From NCBI GenBank assembly GCA_903864395.1, contig CAIPFQ010000005.1, positions 1-9,361 of the forward strand: 9,361 nt of DNA, in the 5' to 3' direction. The stretch comes from an uncultured Chlamydiae bacterium. GTDB lineage: Bacteria > Chlamydiota > Chlamydiia > Chlamydiales > SM23-39. The notes beneath the pieces are model-generated. The model was not told where the DNA came from. It saw only the letters and a program-made list of their open reading frames with translations, and ran no database searches. Shown piece by piece: positions 1 to 7,801 of the stretch (within the stretch, counting starts at the first letter, position 1; every line of letters starts with the position of its first letter). The translations under genes and the position numbers were made by a program.

Positions 1-290
1 ACTTGTTTATTAAATCGATTGACTTTTCTCTTTTTGGCGTTGCGCGCGAAATGTTGTATATTCGCTTAAAAATGGATGAAAAATTTAGAGCTAAAGCGGT
101 AATTGATGTTTTCGCTTATCGCTCCTCAAAAGCGCTGGTATCGATTTGCGTTTTAGGCCTTCAATTCTTTATTGGATCTGAAATTCTTCATATTACTGGA
201 ATGGTATCGTTTGTTGTTTTTGCTGCATGGATTACGACTGTTGCTTTTTTCTTGAAAGAAGAGGCTCGATCTACCACTCCAGCAATCTGA
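1..290 (+). CDS. C-terminal part of a Tlc/Npt-related ATP/ADP-translocase-like membrane transporter (5' end outside window)
   Basis: The frame is open to the left edge and ends with TGA at 288-290, so only about the last 95 residues are seen; the true start lies upstream. The visible part begins with a motif reading IDFSLFGVAREMLYI, then DEKFRAKAVIDVFAYR, then two hydrophobic helices (roughly residues 45-60 and 67-85 of the visible part) and a short polar tail. The pattern of SLF, a basic/acidic pair, EMLYI, then KAxID followed by an arginine matches the conserved late loop of the ATP/ADP translocase-like family of major-facilitator carriers, which intracellular bacteria use for nucleotide exchange. 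The exact substrate cannot be told, because many members of this wider family are not nucleotide exchangers. The gene converges on lpxD with 4 bp between stop codons. Confidence is moderate for the family and low for the substrate. Confidence 0.55.
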   Translation, partial: LFIKSIDFSLFGVAREMLYIRLKMDEKFRAKAVIDVFAYRSSKALVSICVLGLQFFIGSEILHITGMVSFVVFAAWITTVAFFLKEEARSTTPAI

Positions 291-294
291 AATT

Positions 295-1326
295 TTATGC
301 AGAGGGGGAGAGCTCCTCGAGCTTTTTTTCAAGAATTTTAATCCGCTCGAAATATTCTTCGATCTTGCGAATATAGACTTCATGGCGCTGATACTCTCTG
401 AGTGGCATGGCGGGAGAGCCTCGATATTTTCCCTTTTTCAGAGATTTACTAACGCCTGCGCGCGCCGCCACCATGACGCCACCTTCAAGCTCAACATGAC
501 CTGCCACACCGACTTGTCCGCCTATCACGACGTAATTTCCTGTCTTGGCAGAGCCTGCAATGCCCGTTTGCGCGGCGATCACATTGTGTTCGCCTATCTC
601 GACATTGTGAGCAATTTGACAAAGATTATCAATTTTAGACCCTTTTCGAATTCGAGTTTCTTTAAAGCGAGAGCGATCCACCGTTGTATTCGCACCTACT
701 TCCACATCGTCTTCCAAAACAACGATGCCGAGCTGCTCTAGCTTTTGGTGATGCCCTTGCGCGTTCGGAATAAATCCAAACCCACAAGATCCAATGATGA
801 CGCCTGGCTGAAGGATCACTCGATTGCCTAACTGACATCTTTCACGAATGATGGAAGAGGGGTGGCAGTAGCAATTGGCTCCGATGAACACTTCATACCC
901 CACCGAAACATGAGCCCCTAGAATGGTCCCGTTTCCAATATGAACGCCCCGATCAATCACGGCGTAAGGACCGATGTGCACGTCTTTTCCTAAAACAGCT
1001 GTTTCATGAATCACAGCCGTAGGGTGAATGCCCAGAAACCCAGAGTTTCCCTTGGAAAGAAGAATTTCTGCGATTTGTTGAAAAATGCGAGAGGGATTTT
1101 CCGCAATGAGAAAATTTCTTCCCTCAATGAGGGGGGTGGTAGGATCAACGCAAATCACCCCTGCGCTCGATTGCTTCATCGCTTGAGAGTACCGGGAATT
1201 TGCAAGGAAGGAAACATCGCTCTCTGTGGCGCTATCCAGAGTATTCACTCCTAACACCACAGTATGAGGATCTCCAAACAGCACCGCAGAGGTCTGCTGT
1301 GCGAGTTCCTTCAACGTAACGCTCAT
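295..1326 (-). CDS. lpxD: UDP-3-O-(3-hydroxyacyl)glucosamine N-acyltransferase LpxD
   Basis: LpxD transfers a 3-hydroxyacyl chain from acyl-ACP to the 2-amino group of UDP-3-O-acyl-glucosamine, the third step of lipid A synthesis, in the cytoplasm. The product is 343 residues, close to the usual length (about 340-355). Residues 1-100 form the uridine-binding N-terminal domain. From about 101 to 290 there is a run of hexapeptide repeats (HPTAVI, HIGPYAVI, GNGTILG and so on) giving a left-handed beta helix. The expected catalytic histidine is H240 in CQIAHNVEIG, and SCGFGF at 180-185 matches the conserved glycine/phenylalanine motif. The C-terminal residues 310-341 are a charged helix, as in trimeric LpxD. 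ATG at 1324-1326 overlaps the skp stop by one base (TAATG), implying translational coupling. It is the last gene of the recR-bamA-skp-lpxD run, and its acyl donor is made by the divergent fab genes. Confidence 0.97.
   Translation of the reverse strand: MSVTLKELAQQTSAVLFGDPHTVVLGVNTLDSATESDVSFLANSRYSQAMKQSSAGVICVDPTTPLIEGRNFLIAENPSRIFQQIAEILLSKGNSGFLGIHPTAVIHETAVLGKDVHIGPYAVIDRGVHIGNGTILGAHVSVGYEVFIGANCYCHPSSIIRERCQLGNRVILQPGVIIGSCGFGFIPNAQGHHQKLEQLGIVVLEDDVEVGANTTVDRSRFKETRIRKGSKIDNLCQIAHNVEIGEHNVIAAQTGIAGSAKTGNYVVIGGQVGVAGHVELEGGVMVAARAGVSKSLKKGKYRGSPAMPLREYQRHEVYIRKIEEYFERIKILEKKLEELSPSA
308..329 (+). terminator. Possible short intrinsic terminator of the transporter gene
   Basis: On the plus strand AGCTC, a CTC loop and GAGCT form a 5-bp stem that can extend to 8 bp with two G-U pairs. 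It runs straight into seven T residues (323-329), about 18 nt after the transporter stop. It lies inside the 3' end of lpxD, which reads the other way, so it is also constrained by coding. The stem is short, so this is a plausible but weak call. Confidence 0.35.
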
Positions 1327-1898
1327 TACTTCGCTCGAACTTCTGCTTGATTGTCTGATCCTGGTTTATCTTGTCCATCGAGATCAAACGTTTTATCCAT
1401 CTCCTGAATGATTAAGGACGTTACATCTAAATCAGAGCGTACATAGAAACAAGCTTCGCGGTTGATCACGTAGTCCAAATGGTTTTCAGCAGCGATTTTT
1501 TCTGAGGCCGCTGCAATTTGCGCGCTCATTTTATGAACCAATTGATAATTCGCATGATTCAATACTTGATAAAACTGTTGTTGATAACGATTCAAATCCT
1601 CTTGCAGCGCTTGGTATTTTGTTTTTAAGTCTTCTTCCGCTTTAGGGGATAAGCTATCGAGATACTCTGTGTCTTCAAATTTAGCACTGATTTCTCGCAG
1701 CTCTTTTTCTGAGTTTTCCATGAGCGAGGACATCTGATGGCGGAGATTTTCCATATTTTCTTGTTCTTTTTTTCCCGTCTTCGATTCTGTTACGCAGCTA
1801 GAAAAATTGACAACGCCAATCAGAGGTGATTCATTGGCGAAAGATGATCCTATCATCATAGAAAGTAGTGTTGTTGTTGAAAGAAATGACTTAAGCAT
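1326..1898 (-). CDS. skp: Periplasmic chaperone Skp/OmpH
   Basis: Skp-family trimers hold unfolded outer-membrane proteins in the periplasm and deliver them to BamA. The 190-residue product starts with a signal peptide, MLKSFLSTTTLLSMMIGSSFA, with likely cleavage after A21. The mature part has a short beta segment (IGVVNFSSCV, 27-36), a long charged, glutamine-rich helical region (about 41-138) and a second beta segment (LDYVINREACFYV, 141-153), the arrangement of the Skp body and tentacles. The family is slightly enlarged here by a polar tail after residue 170. Two cysteines, C35 and C150, sit one in each body beta segment and could form a disulphide; this is inference. ATG at 1896-1898 is chosen because a good ribosome binding site precedes it. 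It is 24 bp after bamA and overlaps lpxD by one base, the usual bamA-skp-lpxD order. Confidence 0.92.
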   Translation of the reverse strand: MLKSFLSTTTLLSMMIGSSFANESPLIGVVNFSSCVTESKTGKKEQENMENLRHQMSSLMENSEKELREISAKFEDTEYLDSLSPKAEEDLKTKYQALQEDLNRYQQQFYQVLNHANYQLVHKMSAQIAAASEKIAAENHLDYVINREACFYVRSDLDVTSLIIQEMDKTFDLDGQDKPGSDNQAEVRAK

Positions 1899-1905
1899 AA
1901 TTCTG

Positions 1906-1912
1906 CTCCTTT
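1906..1912 (-). promoter_or_regulatory. Ribosome binding site of skp
   Basis: Read on the minus strand, AAAGGAG lies 7 nt before the skp ATG in the 24-bp gap after bamA. It fixes the skp start and is the clearest Shine-Dalgarno sequence in the minus-strand run. Confidence 0.75.
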
Positions 1913-1922
1913 GTTAATTTTT

Positions 1923-4334
1923 CTAGAATTGTCCACCCATCGAGAAGAACACCTTTTGCCACTTCCCGTTATGTCGATCCTCTTTAACCAGAGGAATGCC
2001 CCATCCTACCATGATCGGAGCCCCTCTTCCAATATCTACGCGCACCCCAACGCCTGTTGTCGGTCGAATATGGTTTGCAGCAAAAGAGTCGAAAGTGACG
2101 CTGCCGACATCGACGAAGGCGAAAAGATCGAGAATACGGATCGTTTCCTGGTTGTATTCGAGAGACACAAGGCTCGATGAAAGACCCCCTTTCGGCGTGT
2201 CCGTCGGATGATTGACTCCATTTTGATCGCGGAGATGGATCACAGGCCCTAAGAGAAAGTTTTGATAGCCCCGTACCGTGTTGTCGCCCCCAAGGAAGAA
2301 TCTTTCGCTATAGGGGACATGATTGCGATCGGTTTTCCCAAAAGGAATCAAATATTTAAAGTCGCCGCGAAGCTTCAGTGTCCCTTTTCTCCAGACAGGG
2401 AAGTAGATGGAGTTCGTATAAATCACTTTAAAGAATTGATAGTTGCCTCCGACACCAGCGATCTCGGTTTCAAAGTAAGAGCGCCATCCTCGATGGGGTT
2501 TGTGTGGATTGTCTGTGGAATCATAACTTAAATTGCCACTGGCAGCGGAAACGAGCCCCTGTTGATCGACAAGCGATCTCTGTTCAATGACCGATTCATT
2601 CGCGATGACTGAGGAATCCCAGGGATTGAGGCTCAAATGATCGTACGAGTGGCGGAGGCGCTCGCGCATCCCTACCGTCCAAAATTGAGAAAGCGGGTAG
2701 TTGGTATAGACCGAACCGCCATACGTCTTGACGTTCATGTTTTCTTGGAGATCGTTGCTGATTGTTTGGCTTAACTCAACCCCCAAACGCCATAGAGTGT
2801 CATTGACATAAGGATTCATCCAAGAGACAAGGACGTTATTTTGTTTTTTGCCAATGGTGCCGCGAATATGAAAGTATTCTCCAGCCCCTCGTAAAGAGGA
2901 GAGACCCCCCCCTAAGGCACTGCCTATGCCGCCAATGCAAAAGTTTCGCTCTGTAAGATCTAGACCGCCAAAGACATCGTCAATGGAGCTAAATCCCATG
3001 AAAAGGCTCGCGCTGCCCGTAGAGGTTTCTTCTACTTCGATATAAATATCGCGATAGTTCTCTCCAAGGGTTTCATCCTCTGGATTTCTCACCGCATAGA
3101 CATTAACGCTTTTAAAGTAGCCGACCCCTTCGAGTCTTTGCTGTGTGGCTCGAAGTTTGCGAGAATCAAAGGTTTCCCCAGGGACGAGGAGCGATTCGCG
3201 CAAAATTACATTGTTTTTCGTCGACGTGTTCCCAAAGATATGGATCAGTCCAATTTTGTACTGCTGGCCTTCATCAATTCCATAATCGACATCGAAAATT
3301 GGATCGCTTTCTTGCGGAGAGGCTTCAGCCTGAACGCTTGCGTCAATATATCCTTTTTGCCCGTAAAGATCTTTTATCGATTGGCTCGTATCGCGCATTT
3401 TTTCTGGAGAAAAGATATCTCCTTCGTGGACTGAAAGTTTTTTTGTAATTTCCTCATTAGAGATGAGAGTATTGCCTTGGAATTGAATTTTTCCGAAATG
3501 GTATTGTTGTCCTTTGTCCGCCTGAATTTCAATGACCAACTTACCGCTTGAGGGATCTTCCGTGTGTTGAATTTCAATGCGCGCATCGGCATACCCCTTA
3601 TTATGGAGGTAGTTGAGAAGCGTTGTTCGATCGTGCTCTAGAGCCTCATCGCGATAAATTCCAGAGCCTGTGATCCAACTGAACAAAAAGTTATACTTTT
3701 TTAAGTACATTTGTTCTTGCAGTTCGTCTTTTTCCTCTTTCGTGAATCCTGAGAAGAGAATCTCTTTGATATAGCCAGGACTGCCCTCATGAATTTCAAT
3801 CAGAATATCCACTTCATTGGAGTCGGGGGATGGCTGCAATGAAAAAGTAAGCTGCGACTCGAAATATCCCTTCTTGAAGTAAAACTCCCTTACTTTGTTA
3901 AAAGATTTATTGAAATTTTGCCGATTGAAAATAGTGCCAGGTTTTACATCCAGTTCCTCTTGGAGGGTGGATGTCTTAAATTGTTGGTTTCCTTGCCATT
4001 GAATTTGATGAATCAAAGGCCTGGGGCAAACGCGAATTTCGATGACAACCTGATCGTTCTTCAATTGAATGGAAGGCTCAACGCGCTCATATTCTTCAGA
4101 CAGAGCCTTCAAGTCGTTATCAAAAATAAGCTGTGAAAAGTCGTCCCCCTCTTGCGTTTTTAAACGAGAGCGAACGGGCGCCGTATCCGTGGCTGATTCG
4201 CCAGGACATTCAATCACAACCTCAATACGGGAAACTTTTTTATCATCGTAAAATTCAGCTCCTAGAAGGGGGAGTGTTATAGCTCCAAAAAGCAGAGAGC
4301 AAAGCAGTTTAGATAAGAGATACTTATTTTGCAT
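1923..4334 (-). CDS. bamA: Outer-membrane protein assembly factor BamA (Omp85)
   Basis: BamA inserts beta-barrel proteins into the outer membrane. From ATG at 4332-4334 the product is 803 residues. It begins with MQNKYLLSKLLCSLLFGAIT and a likely signal-peptidase site after LLGA (residue 26). Five POTRA domains follow, at roughly 34-103, 106-184, 188-275, 278-355 and 359-436, and then a beta-barrel from about 438 to the end. Diagnostic signs are the loop-6 motif VRGY at 687-690 in GGDNTVRGYQNF and a final phenylalanine in FFSMGGQF, as in the barrel signal. The frame is open to a TTG at 4391 that overlaps the recR stop, but using it would put 19 charged residues before the signal peptide; the ATG is therefore preferred, with only a weak GGA 9 nt upstream. 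C43 and C103 flank POTRA1 and might pair. It lies between recR and skp. Confidence 0.96.
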   Translation of the reverse strand: MQNKYLLSKLLCSLLFGAITLPLLGAEFYDDKKVSRIEVVIECPGESATDTAPVRSRLKTQEGDDFSQLIFDNDLKALSEEYERVEPSIQLKNDQVVIEIRVCPRPLIHQIQWQGNQQFKTSTLQEELDVKPGTIFNRQNFNKSFNKVREFYFKKGYFESQLTFSLQPSPDSNEVDILIEIHEGSPGYIKEILFSGFTKEEKDELQEQMYLKKYNFLFSWITGSGIYRDEALEHDRTTLLNYLHNKGYADARIEIQHTEDPSSGKLVIEIQADKGQQYHFGKIQFQGNTLISNEEITKKLSVHEGDIFSPEKMRDTSQSIKDLYGQKGYIDASVQAEASPQESDPIFDVDYGIDEGQQYKIGLIHIFGNTSTKNNVILRESLLVPGETFDSRKLRATQQRLEGVGYFKSVNVYAVRNPEDETLGENYRDIYIEVEETSTGSASLFMGFSSIDDVFGGLDLTERNFCIGGIGSALGGGLSSLRGAGEYFHIRGTIGKKQNNVLVSWMNPYVNDTLWRLGVELSQTISNDLQENMNVKTYGGSVYTNYPLSQFWTVGMRERLRHSYDHLSLNPWDSSVIANESVIEQRSLVDQQGLVSAASGNLSYDSTDNPHKPHRGWRSYFETEIAGVGGNYQFFKVIYTNSIYFPVWRKGTLKLRGDFKYLIPFGKTDRNHVPYSERFFLGGDNTVRGYQNFLLGPVIHLRDQNGVNHPTDTPKGGLSSSLVSLEYNQETIRILDLFAFVDVGSVTFDSFAANHIRPTTGVGVRVDIGRGAPIMVGWGIPLVKEDRHNGKWQKVFFSMGGQF

Positions 4335-4387
4335 GTTCGCAAGTCCATCCTTCGATCGATTGATTATAGGAATAATCTTGGATTTAG

Positions 4388-4990
4388 TCAAAAGGTTTGA
4401 CGCCCCAGCAATGCGCGAGAGAGCGTTCCCCCGTCGATATACTCAAGGCTACTACCCACAGGAAGACCAAAAGCTAGGCGAGAAATTTTTAAATTGGGCT
4501 CTGTGGACAATTGTTTTTTCAAATACAAAGCCGTCGCGTCGCCTTCGAGGGTAGAATCGAAAGCAAGGATGACCTCGATCACCCCGTTTTCGGCAATTCT
4601 TTTCTTAATTCGATCCATATTGAGCGTTGCAGCGTAGCGACCGTCTAAAGGGGAAAGAAGGTGTTCGATGACGTGATACATCCCCTTATAAGATCTTGTG
4701 GCCTCTATAGAAAACGCCTCTCTGGCAGAGGCGATAAGGCAGAGATGTTCTTTATTTCTGTCCTTATTCTCACAATAAAAGCAGCCGCCTCGCTCTGTGA
4801 GACACCCGCAAAGGGAACAGAGAGGGAGTCTCTCTTTGAGGGTTTTCGCAATTTCCGCTAGAGAGGCGAGATCCTCTTGCGGCCAGCTCAGAAATTCAAA
4901 AGCGAATCGTTCCGCAGTGCGAGAGCCTACCCCAGGCAGTTTTTTCAAAAAAGAGATGAGTGATAGGAGGTCTGCAGGCAGTTGGCTCAT
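4388..4990 (-). CDS. recR: Recombination mediator RecR
   Basis: RecR works with RecO and RecF to load RecA on single-stranded DNA at gaps. The 200-residue product has the standard length and order: a helix-hairpin-helix (LKKLPGVGSRTAERFAFEFL, 15-34), a Cys4 zinc finger (C58, C61, C70, C73), a Toprim domain (from C84, including SYKGMYHV, LLSPLDG and TLEGDATALYL) and a C-terminal segment ending LLGRQTF. The usual Toprim glutamate, which follows CVV in E. coli RecR, is replaced here by alanine 87 (CLIAS), and the GIGP that normally follows LSPLDG is missing. The protein otherwise looks intact, so this is a divergent rather than broken RecR. It is the first gene of the minus-strand run and its TGA overlaps a potential TTG of the bamA frame. 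No clear ribosome binding site precedes the ATG at 4988-4990. Confidence 0.96.
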   Translation of the reverse strand: MSQLPADLLSLISFLKKLPGVGSRTAERFAFEFLSWPQEDLASLAEIAKTLKERLPLCSLCGCLTERGGCFYCENKDRNKEHLCLIASAREAFSIEATRSYKGMYHVIEHLLSPLDGRYAATLNMDRIKKRIAENGVIEVILAFDSTLEGDATALYLKKQLSTEPNLKISRLAFGLPVGSSLEYIDGGTLSRALLGRQTF

Positions 4991-5118
4991 AGAAGGGCAG
5001 TTTACGTGTTAGGGCGCAATTTTTGCAAGAAGTGGAGTCGAAGCTAAAAATTTTTTAAAAATTTTTTCTCAGTTTCAATTTATCGAGGTTTTTGATAGAC
5101 TCAGTCCCATAAGATTTT
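4991..5118. promoter_or_regulatory. Divergent intergenic promoter region between recR and fabH
   Basis: This 128-bp gap must hold the promoters of both runs. At its centre AAAAATTTTTT occurs twice in tandem (5046-5056 and 5057-5067), a phased A/T tract that could bend DNA or act as an UP element for fabH. Downstream on the plus strand, TTTCAA (5073-5078) and TAGACT (5096-5101) are 17 bp apart and could be a weak -35/-10 pair, placing the start just before the fabH ATG. On the minus strand, TTGCAA (5023-5028) and TAAACT (4999-5004) with 18 bp between them could serve recR with a very short leader. Chlamydial promoters are poorly conserved, so the hexamers are tentative while the location is secure. 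Confidence 0.45.
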
Positions 5119-6114
5119 ATGGATATGGGTAAGAAAGCAAAAATTATTGGCACTGGCTCTTATCTCCCTGAGAATGTGATGACTAACTCTGATTTAGAGA
5201 AATTAGTTGACACATCGAACGAATGGATCGTTTCGAGAACGGGGATTGAAGAGCGCCGTATTGCCAAAGAGGGCGAGTATACATCGACCATGGGCGTTTT
5301 TGCCTCTCAGGCGGCGTTAGCAGACGCAGGAGTGCTTCCTAGTCAGATAGATTTTATTCTTGTCGCTACATTGACCCCCGACTACAATTTTCCAAGCACA
5401 GCTTGCCTCATCCAGCATGCCATTGGGGCTAAGCAGGCGGCTGCGGTCGATATCCAAGCGGCTTGTACTGGGTACCTCTACGCGCTTTCTATTGCGAAGG
5501 CTTGGGTTGAATCGGGCATGTATAAAAACATCCTTGTCGTAGCCCCTGACAAACTCTCTTCCATCACAAACTATAAAGATCGCTCGACCTGTGTTCTTTT
5601 TGGCGATGGCGCCTCTGCTTGCATTGTTTCTCTTGAGGGAAAAGGGCTTGTTATAGAAACTGTGACGCTTGGAGCGGATGGGGAACAAGCCCTGCTTTTA
5701 ATGATGCCTGGGGGCGGCTGTCGCCATCCAGCAAGCGCAGAGTCTGTTGCTATGAGCCAACACACAATTCATATGGCTGGAAACGAAGTGTTTAAGCATG
5801 CTGTTCGGCGCATGGAATCGGCGAGTAAAGAATGTCTTGCATCAGCGGGCGTCGATGAAAAAGAGATCGCTTGGGTAGTGCCTCATCAAGCAAATATTCG
5901 GATTATTGAAGCCATTGCAAAACGATTTGAGCATCTTTCGCCGGAGAGGGTTTTTAAGACAGTGCATAAATATGGAAACACCTCGGCCTCTTCCGTGGGC
6001 ATTGCTCTCGATGAGCTGCTTAAAACGCAAAAAATTCATTCGAATGACAAAATTCTCCTCATGGCTTTTGGTGCTGGACTGACTTGGGGAGCGGCGGTGT
6101 TGCGCTATGAGTAA
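5119..6114 (+). CDS. fabH: 3-oxoacyl-ACP synthase III (KAS III, FabH)
   Basis: FabH condenses a short acyl-CoA with malonyl-ACP to start each fatty-acid chain in type II synthesis. The 331-residue product has the expected length and the thiolase fold. The catalytic triad is visible: C116 in DIQAACTGYL, H256 in VVPHQAN and N287 in YGNTSA. The N-terminal GTGSYLPENV, TSNEWI with RTGIEERR, and the C-terminal LMAFGAGLTWGAAVLRY are also typical. Two start codons are possible, ATG at 5119 and ATG at 5125; neither has a good Shine-Dalgarno sequence, and the choice changes only two residues. It is first in the fabH-fabD-fabG-acpP run, and its stop lies inside the start of fabD (ATGAGTAA, 8-base overlap). 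Confidence 0.97.
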   Translation: MDMGKKAKIIGTGSYLPENVMTNSDLEKLVDTSNEWIVSRTGIEERRIAKEGEYTSTMGVFASQAALADAGVLPSQIDFILVATLTPDYNFPSTACLIQHAIGAKQAAAVDIQAACTGYLYALSIAKAWVESGMYKNILVVAPDKLSSITNYKDRSTCVLFGDGASACIVSLEGKGLVIETVTLGADGEQALLLMMPGGGCRHPASAESVAMSQHTIHMAGNEVFKHAVRRMESASKECLASAGVDEKEIAWVVPHQANIRIIEAIAKRFEHLSPERVFKTVHKYGNTSASSVGIALDELLKTQKIHSNDKILLMAFGAGLTWGAAVLRYE

Positions 6115-7036
6115 AAAAATTGGGTATTTGTTTCCTGGACAAGGCGCTCAATCCCCTGGAATGGGAAAAGATTTTGCTGCTGCCTTTTCCGTCGCTCGAC
6201 ACACCTTTGAGGAGGCGGACGAGTGGCTTAACGAAAAACTTTCAGAGATTATTTTCGAGGGATCAGAAGCCCTTCTTACAGAGACGCGCTATAGTCAACT
6301 GGCTATTTTTATCACAAGCACAGCGGTTCTTCGGGTGGTTCAAAGCCAATTTCCAAACATACAGCCTGCGGTTTGTTCTGGGTTGAGTTTAGGAGAATAC
6401 ACGGCGCTGAGCGCTTCGGGGCGTCTGTCTTTTAGGGAGACCTTGTTTCTAGTGCGAGAGCGCGCTCGCTTTATGAATGAAGCTTGTAAAAAAACACCAG
6501 GGATGATGGCCGCTGTTTTGGGGTGTAGTGGTGCGGAAGTGGAAAGCATTTTAGCTGGCTGTTCTGAGATTTGGATTGCAAACTATAACGCGCCTGGGCA
6601 AATCGTAATTTCCGGAACAAAAGAGGGTGTGGAAAAAGCTTCCTTGCGATTGAAAGAGGGGGGAGCGAAACGGGTGATTCCACTGGCTGTGCATGGGGCG
6701 TTTCATAGCGGCTTAATGAGCCTTGCGCAAGAAGAACTAGAGTCCTTTATTTCTGCTTCAGCGGTGCAAAAATCTTCGATTGGTTTTGTGATGAATGTTC
6801 CTGGAAATTTTGTTTCTTCCATAGAAGATGTGAAAAAATATCTCATCCAACAAGTGACGCATTCTGTTCGTTGGGAGCAGGGGATTCAAGCGATGGGGTC
6901 TATAGATTTATTCATTGAAATGGGATGTGGAAAGACGTTAGCAGGACTCAATAAAAAAATGGAGACCGCGCCCACACTTTCTTTGGATAAGGTGGTTGAT
7001 TTAGAGCGAGTTGGGAAAGAGTTATGCAATTGTTAA
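6107..7036 (+). CDS. fabD: Malonyl-CoA:ACP transacylase FabD
   Basis: FabD moves malonyl groups from CoA to ACP, providing the extender unit used by FabH and the other condensing enzymes. The product has 309 residues, the usual size. Visible signs are FPGQGAQ (9-15), forming the oxyanion-hole loop with Q12; the nucleophile S94 in GLSLGEYTAL; an arginine at 119 in VRERARFM that should bind the malonyl carboxylate; and the catalytic H200 in VHGAFHSGLM. Leucine replaces histidine before the serine compared with the E. coli GHSLG form, a variant I know from other bacterial FabD proteins and not a defect. It overlaps fabH by 8 bases and fabG by 13, so the three are almost certainly translated from one message. 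Confidence 0.97.
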   Translation: MSKKIGYLFPGQGAQSPGMGKDFAAAFSVARHTFEEADEWLNEKLSEIIFEGSEALLTETRYSQLAIFITSTAVLRVVQSQFPNIQPAVCSGLSLGEYTALSASGRLSFRETLFLVRERARFMNEACKKTPGMMAAVLGCSGAEVESILAGCSEIWIANYNAPGQIVISGTKEGVEKASLRLKEGGAKRVIPLAVHGAFHSGLMSLAQEELESFISASAVQKSSIGFVMNVPGNFVSSIEDVKKYLIQQVTHSVRWEQGIQAMGSIDLFIEMGCGKTLAGLNKKMETAPTLSLDKVVDLERVGKELCNC

Positions 7037-7776
7037 AGGGAAAATCAGTCCTTATTACGGGGGGGACGGCTGGGATTGGCAAAGAGATCGCCCTTCTTTT
7101 TGCTGAGCAGGGGGCTAGCGTTGCAATTTTTGGCACCAATCGAGAAAGGGCAGAACAGGTGCTCTCTGAGATCCAAGCGAAGAGCGAGCCCGTCCAAAAA
7201 AACGCTTTTTTTCTTGTCGATGTTTCAAAAACAAAAGAAGTAGAGCAAGCGATTCAGACAATTTTAGCTCAGTGGGGCTCCCTCGATGTTTTGGTCAACA
7301 ACGCTGGGATCACGCGCGATACTCTTTTAATGCGGATGAGTGAAGAAGATTGGGATACAGTCATCAACACCAATCTTAAGTCCGTCTACAACACATGCAA
7401 AGTCCTTTGCCGTTCCATGATGAAGTCTAGGTCTGGATCAATCATTAACATTACTTCAGTCATTGGTCTTATGGGGAATGCGGGGCAAACGAATTATGCA
7501 GCGTCTAAAGCGGGGATGATTGGCTTTACAAAATCGCTTGCTAAGGAGCTTGCTAGTCGGGGGGTTCGAGCTAACTGCATTGCTCCTGGATATATTGAAA
7601 CGCAGATGACAAAAGCTTTGCCAGAAGATGTGACTATCCAGGTTTTGGCAAAAATCCCACTCCAACGAATGGGGCAACCTCGCGACATCGCTCACGCGGC
7701 GCTATATTTAGCTAGCGATCTTTCGAGTTACGTCACAGGGCAAGTCTTGACTGTTGACGGCGGAATGGTCATGTAA
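7024..7776 (+). CDS. fabG: 3-oxoacyl-ACP reductase FabG
   Basis: FabG carries out the NADPH-dependent reduction of 3-oxoacyl-ACP, the first reductive step in each elongation round. The 250-residue product is a classical short-chain dehydrogenase. It has the cofactor loop TGGTAGIG (12-19), NNAG at 92-95, and catalytic S145 (NITSV), Y158 and K162 (NYAASKAG), followed by [11 protein letters not shown] and the C-terminal [12 protein letters not shown]. The ATG at 7024 overlaps the fabD stop by 13 bases and is preceded by a purine-rich GGGAAAGAG. It sits between fabD and acpP, the common arrangement for this pathway. The stop at 7774-7776 is 25 bp before acpP. Confidence 0.97.
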   Translation: MQLLKGKSVLITGGTAGIGKEIALLFAEQGASVAIFGTNRERAEQVLSEIQAKSEPVQKNAFFLVDVSKTKEVEQAIQTILAQWGSLDVLVNNAGITRDTLLMRMSEEDWDTVINTNLKSVYNTCKVLCRSMMKSRSGSIINITSVIGLMGNAGQTNYAASKAGMIGFTKSLAKELASRGVRANCIAPGYIETQMTKALPEDVTIQVLAKIPLQRMGQPRDIAHAALYLASDLSSYVTGQVLTVDGGMVM

Positions 7777-7790
7777 GATTTTTTTAAACA

Positions 7791-7795
7791 AAGGA
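7791..7795 (+). promoter_or_regulatory. Ribosome binding site of acpP
   Basis: AAGGA lies 6 nt before ATG at 7802 in the 25-bp gap after fabG. It decides the start: the frame is open back to 7754 inside fabG, but only the ATG at 7802 has this site and gives a normal-length ACP. It is stronger than any site I see before fabH or fabD, fitting the need for abundant ACP. Confidence 0.8.
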
Positions 7796-7801
7796 TATGG
7801 A

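Noticed and set aside
382..741. Plus-strand open frame of 119 codons opposite lpxD.
   Set aside because: It lies wholly antisense to a clear lpxD and has no recognisable domain; several similar frames opposite bamA, recR and fabH are the same kind of shadow.
5317..5688. Minus-strand frame of 123 codons opposite fabH.
   Set aside because: It is antisense to the conserved catalytic part of fabH, with no family features; it is a coding-strand shadow.
6380..6394. FabD nucleophile motif reads GLSLG rather than GHSLG, considered as a defect.
   Set aside because: The leucine variant is known to me from other bacterial FabD proteins, and all other active-site residues (S94, R119, H200) are present.
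7754..7801. Longer acpP start that overlaps the end of fabG.
   Set aside because: The added 16 residues are not ACP-like, and the ATG at 7802 has a good ribosome binding site and gives a normal 79-residue ACP.
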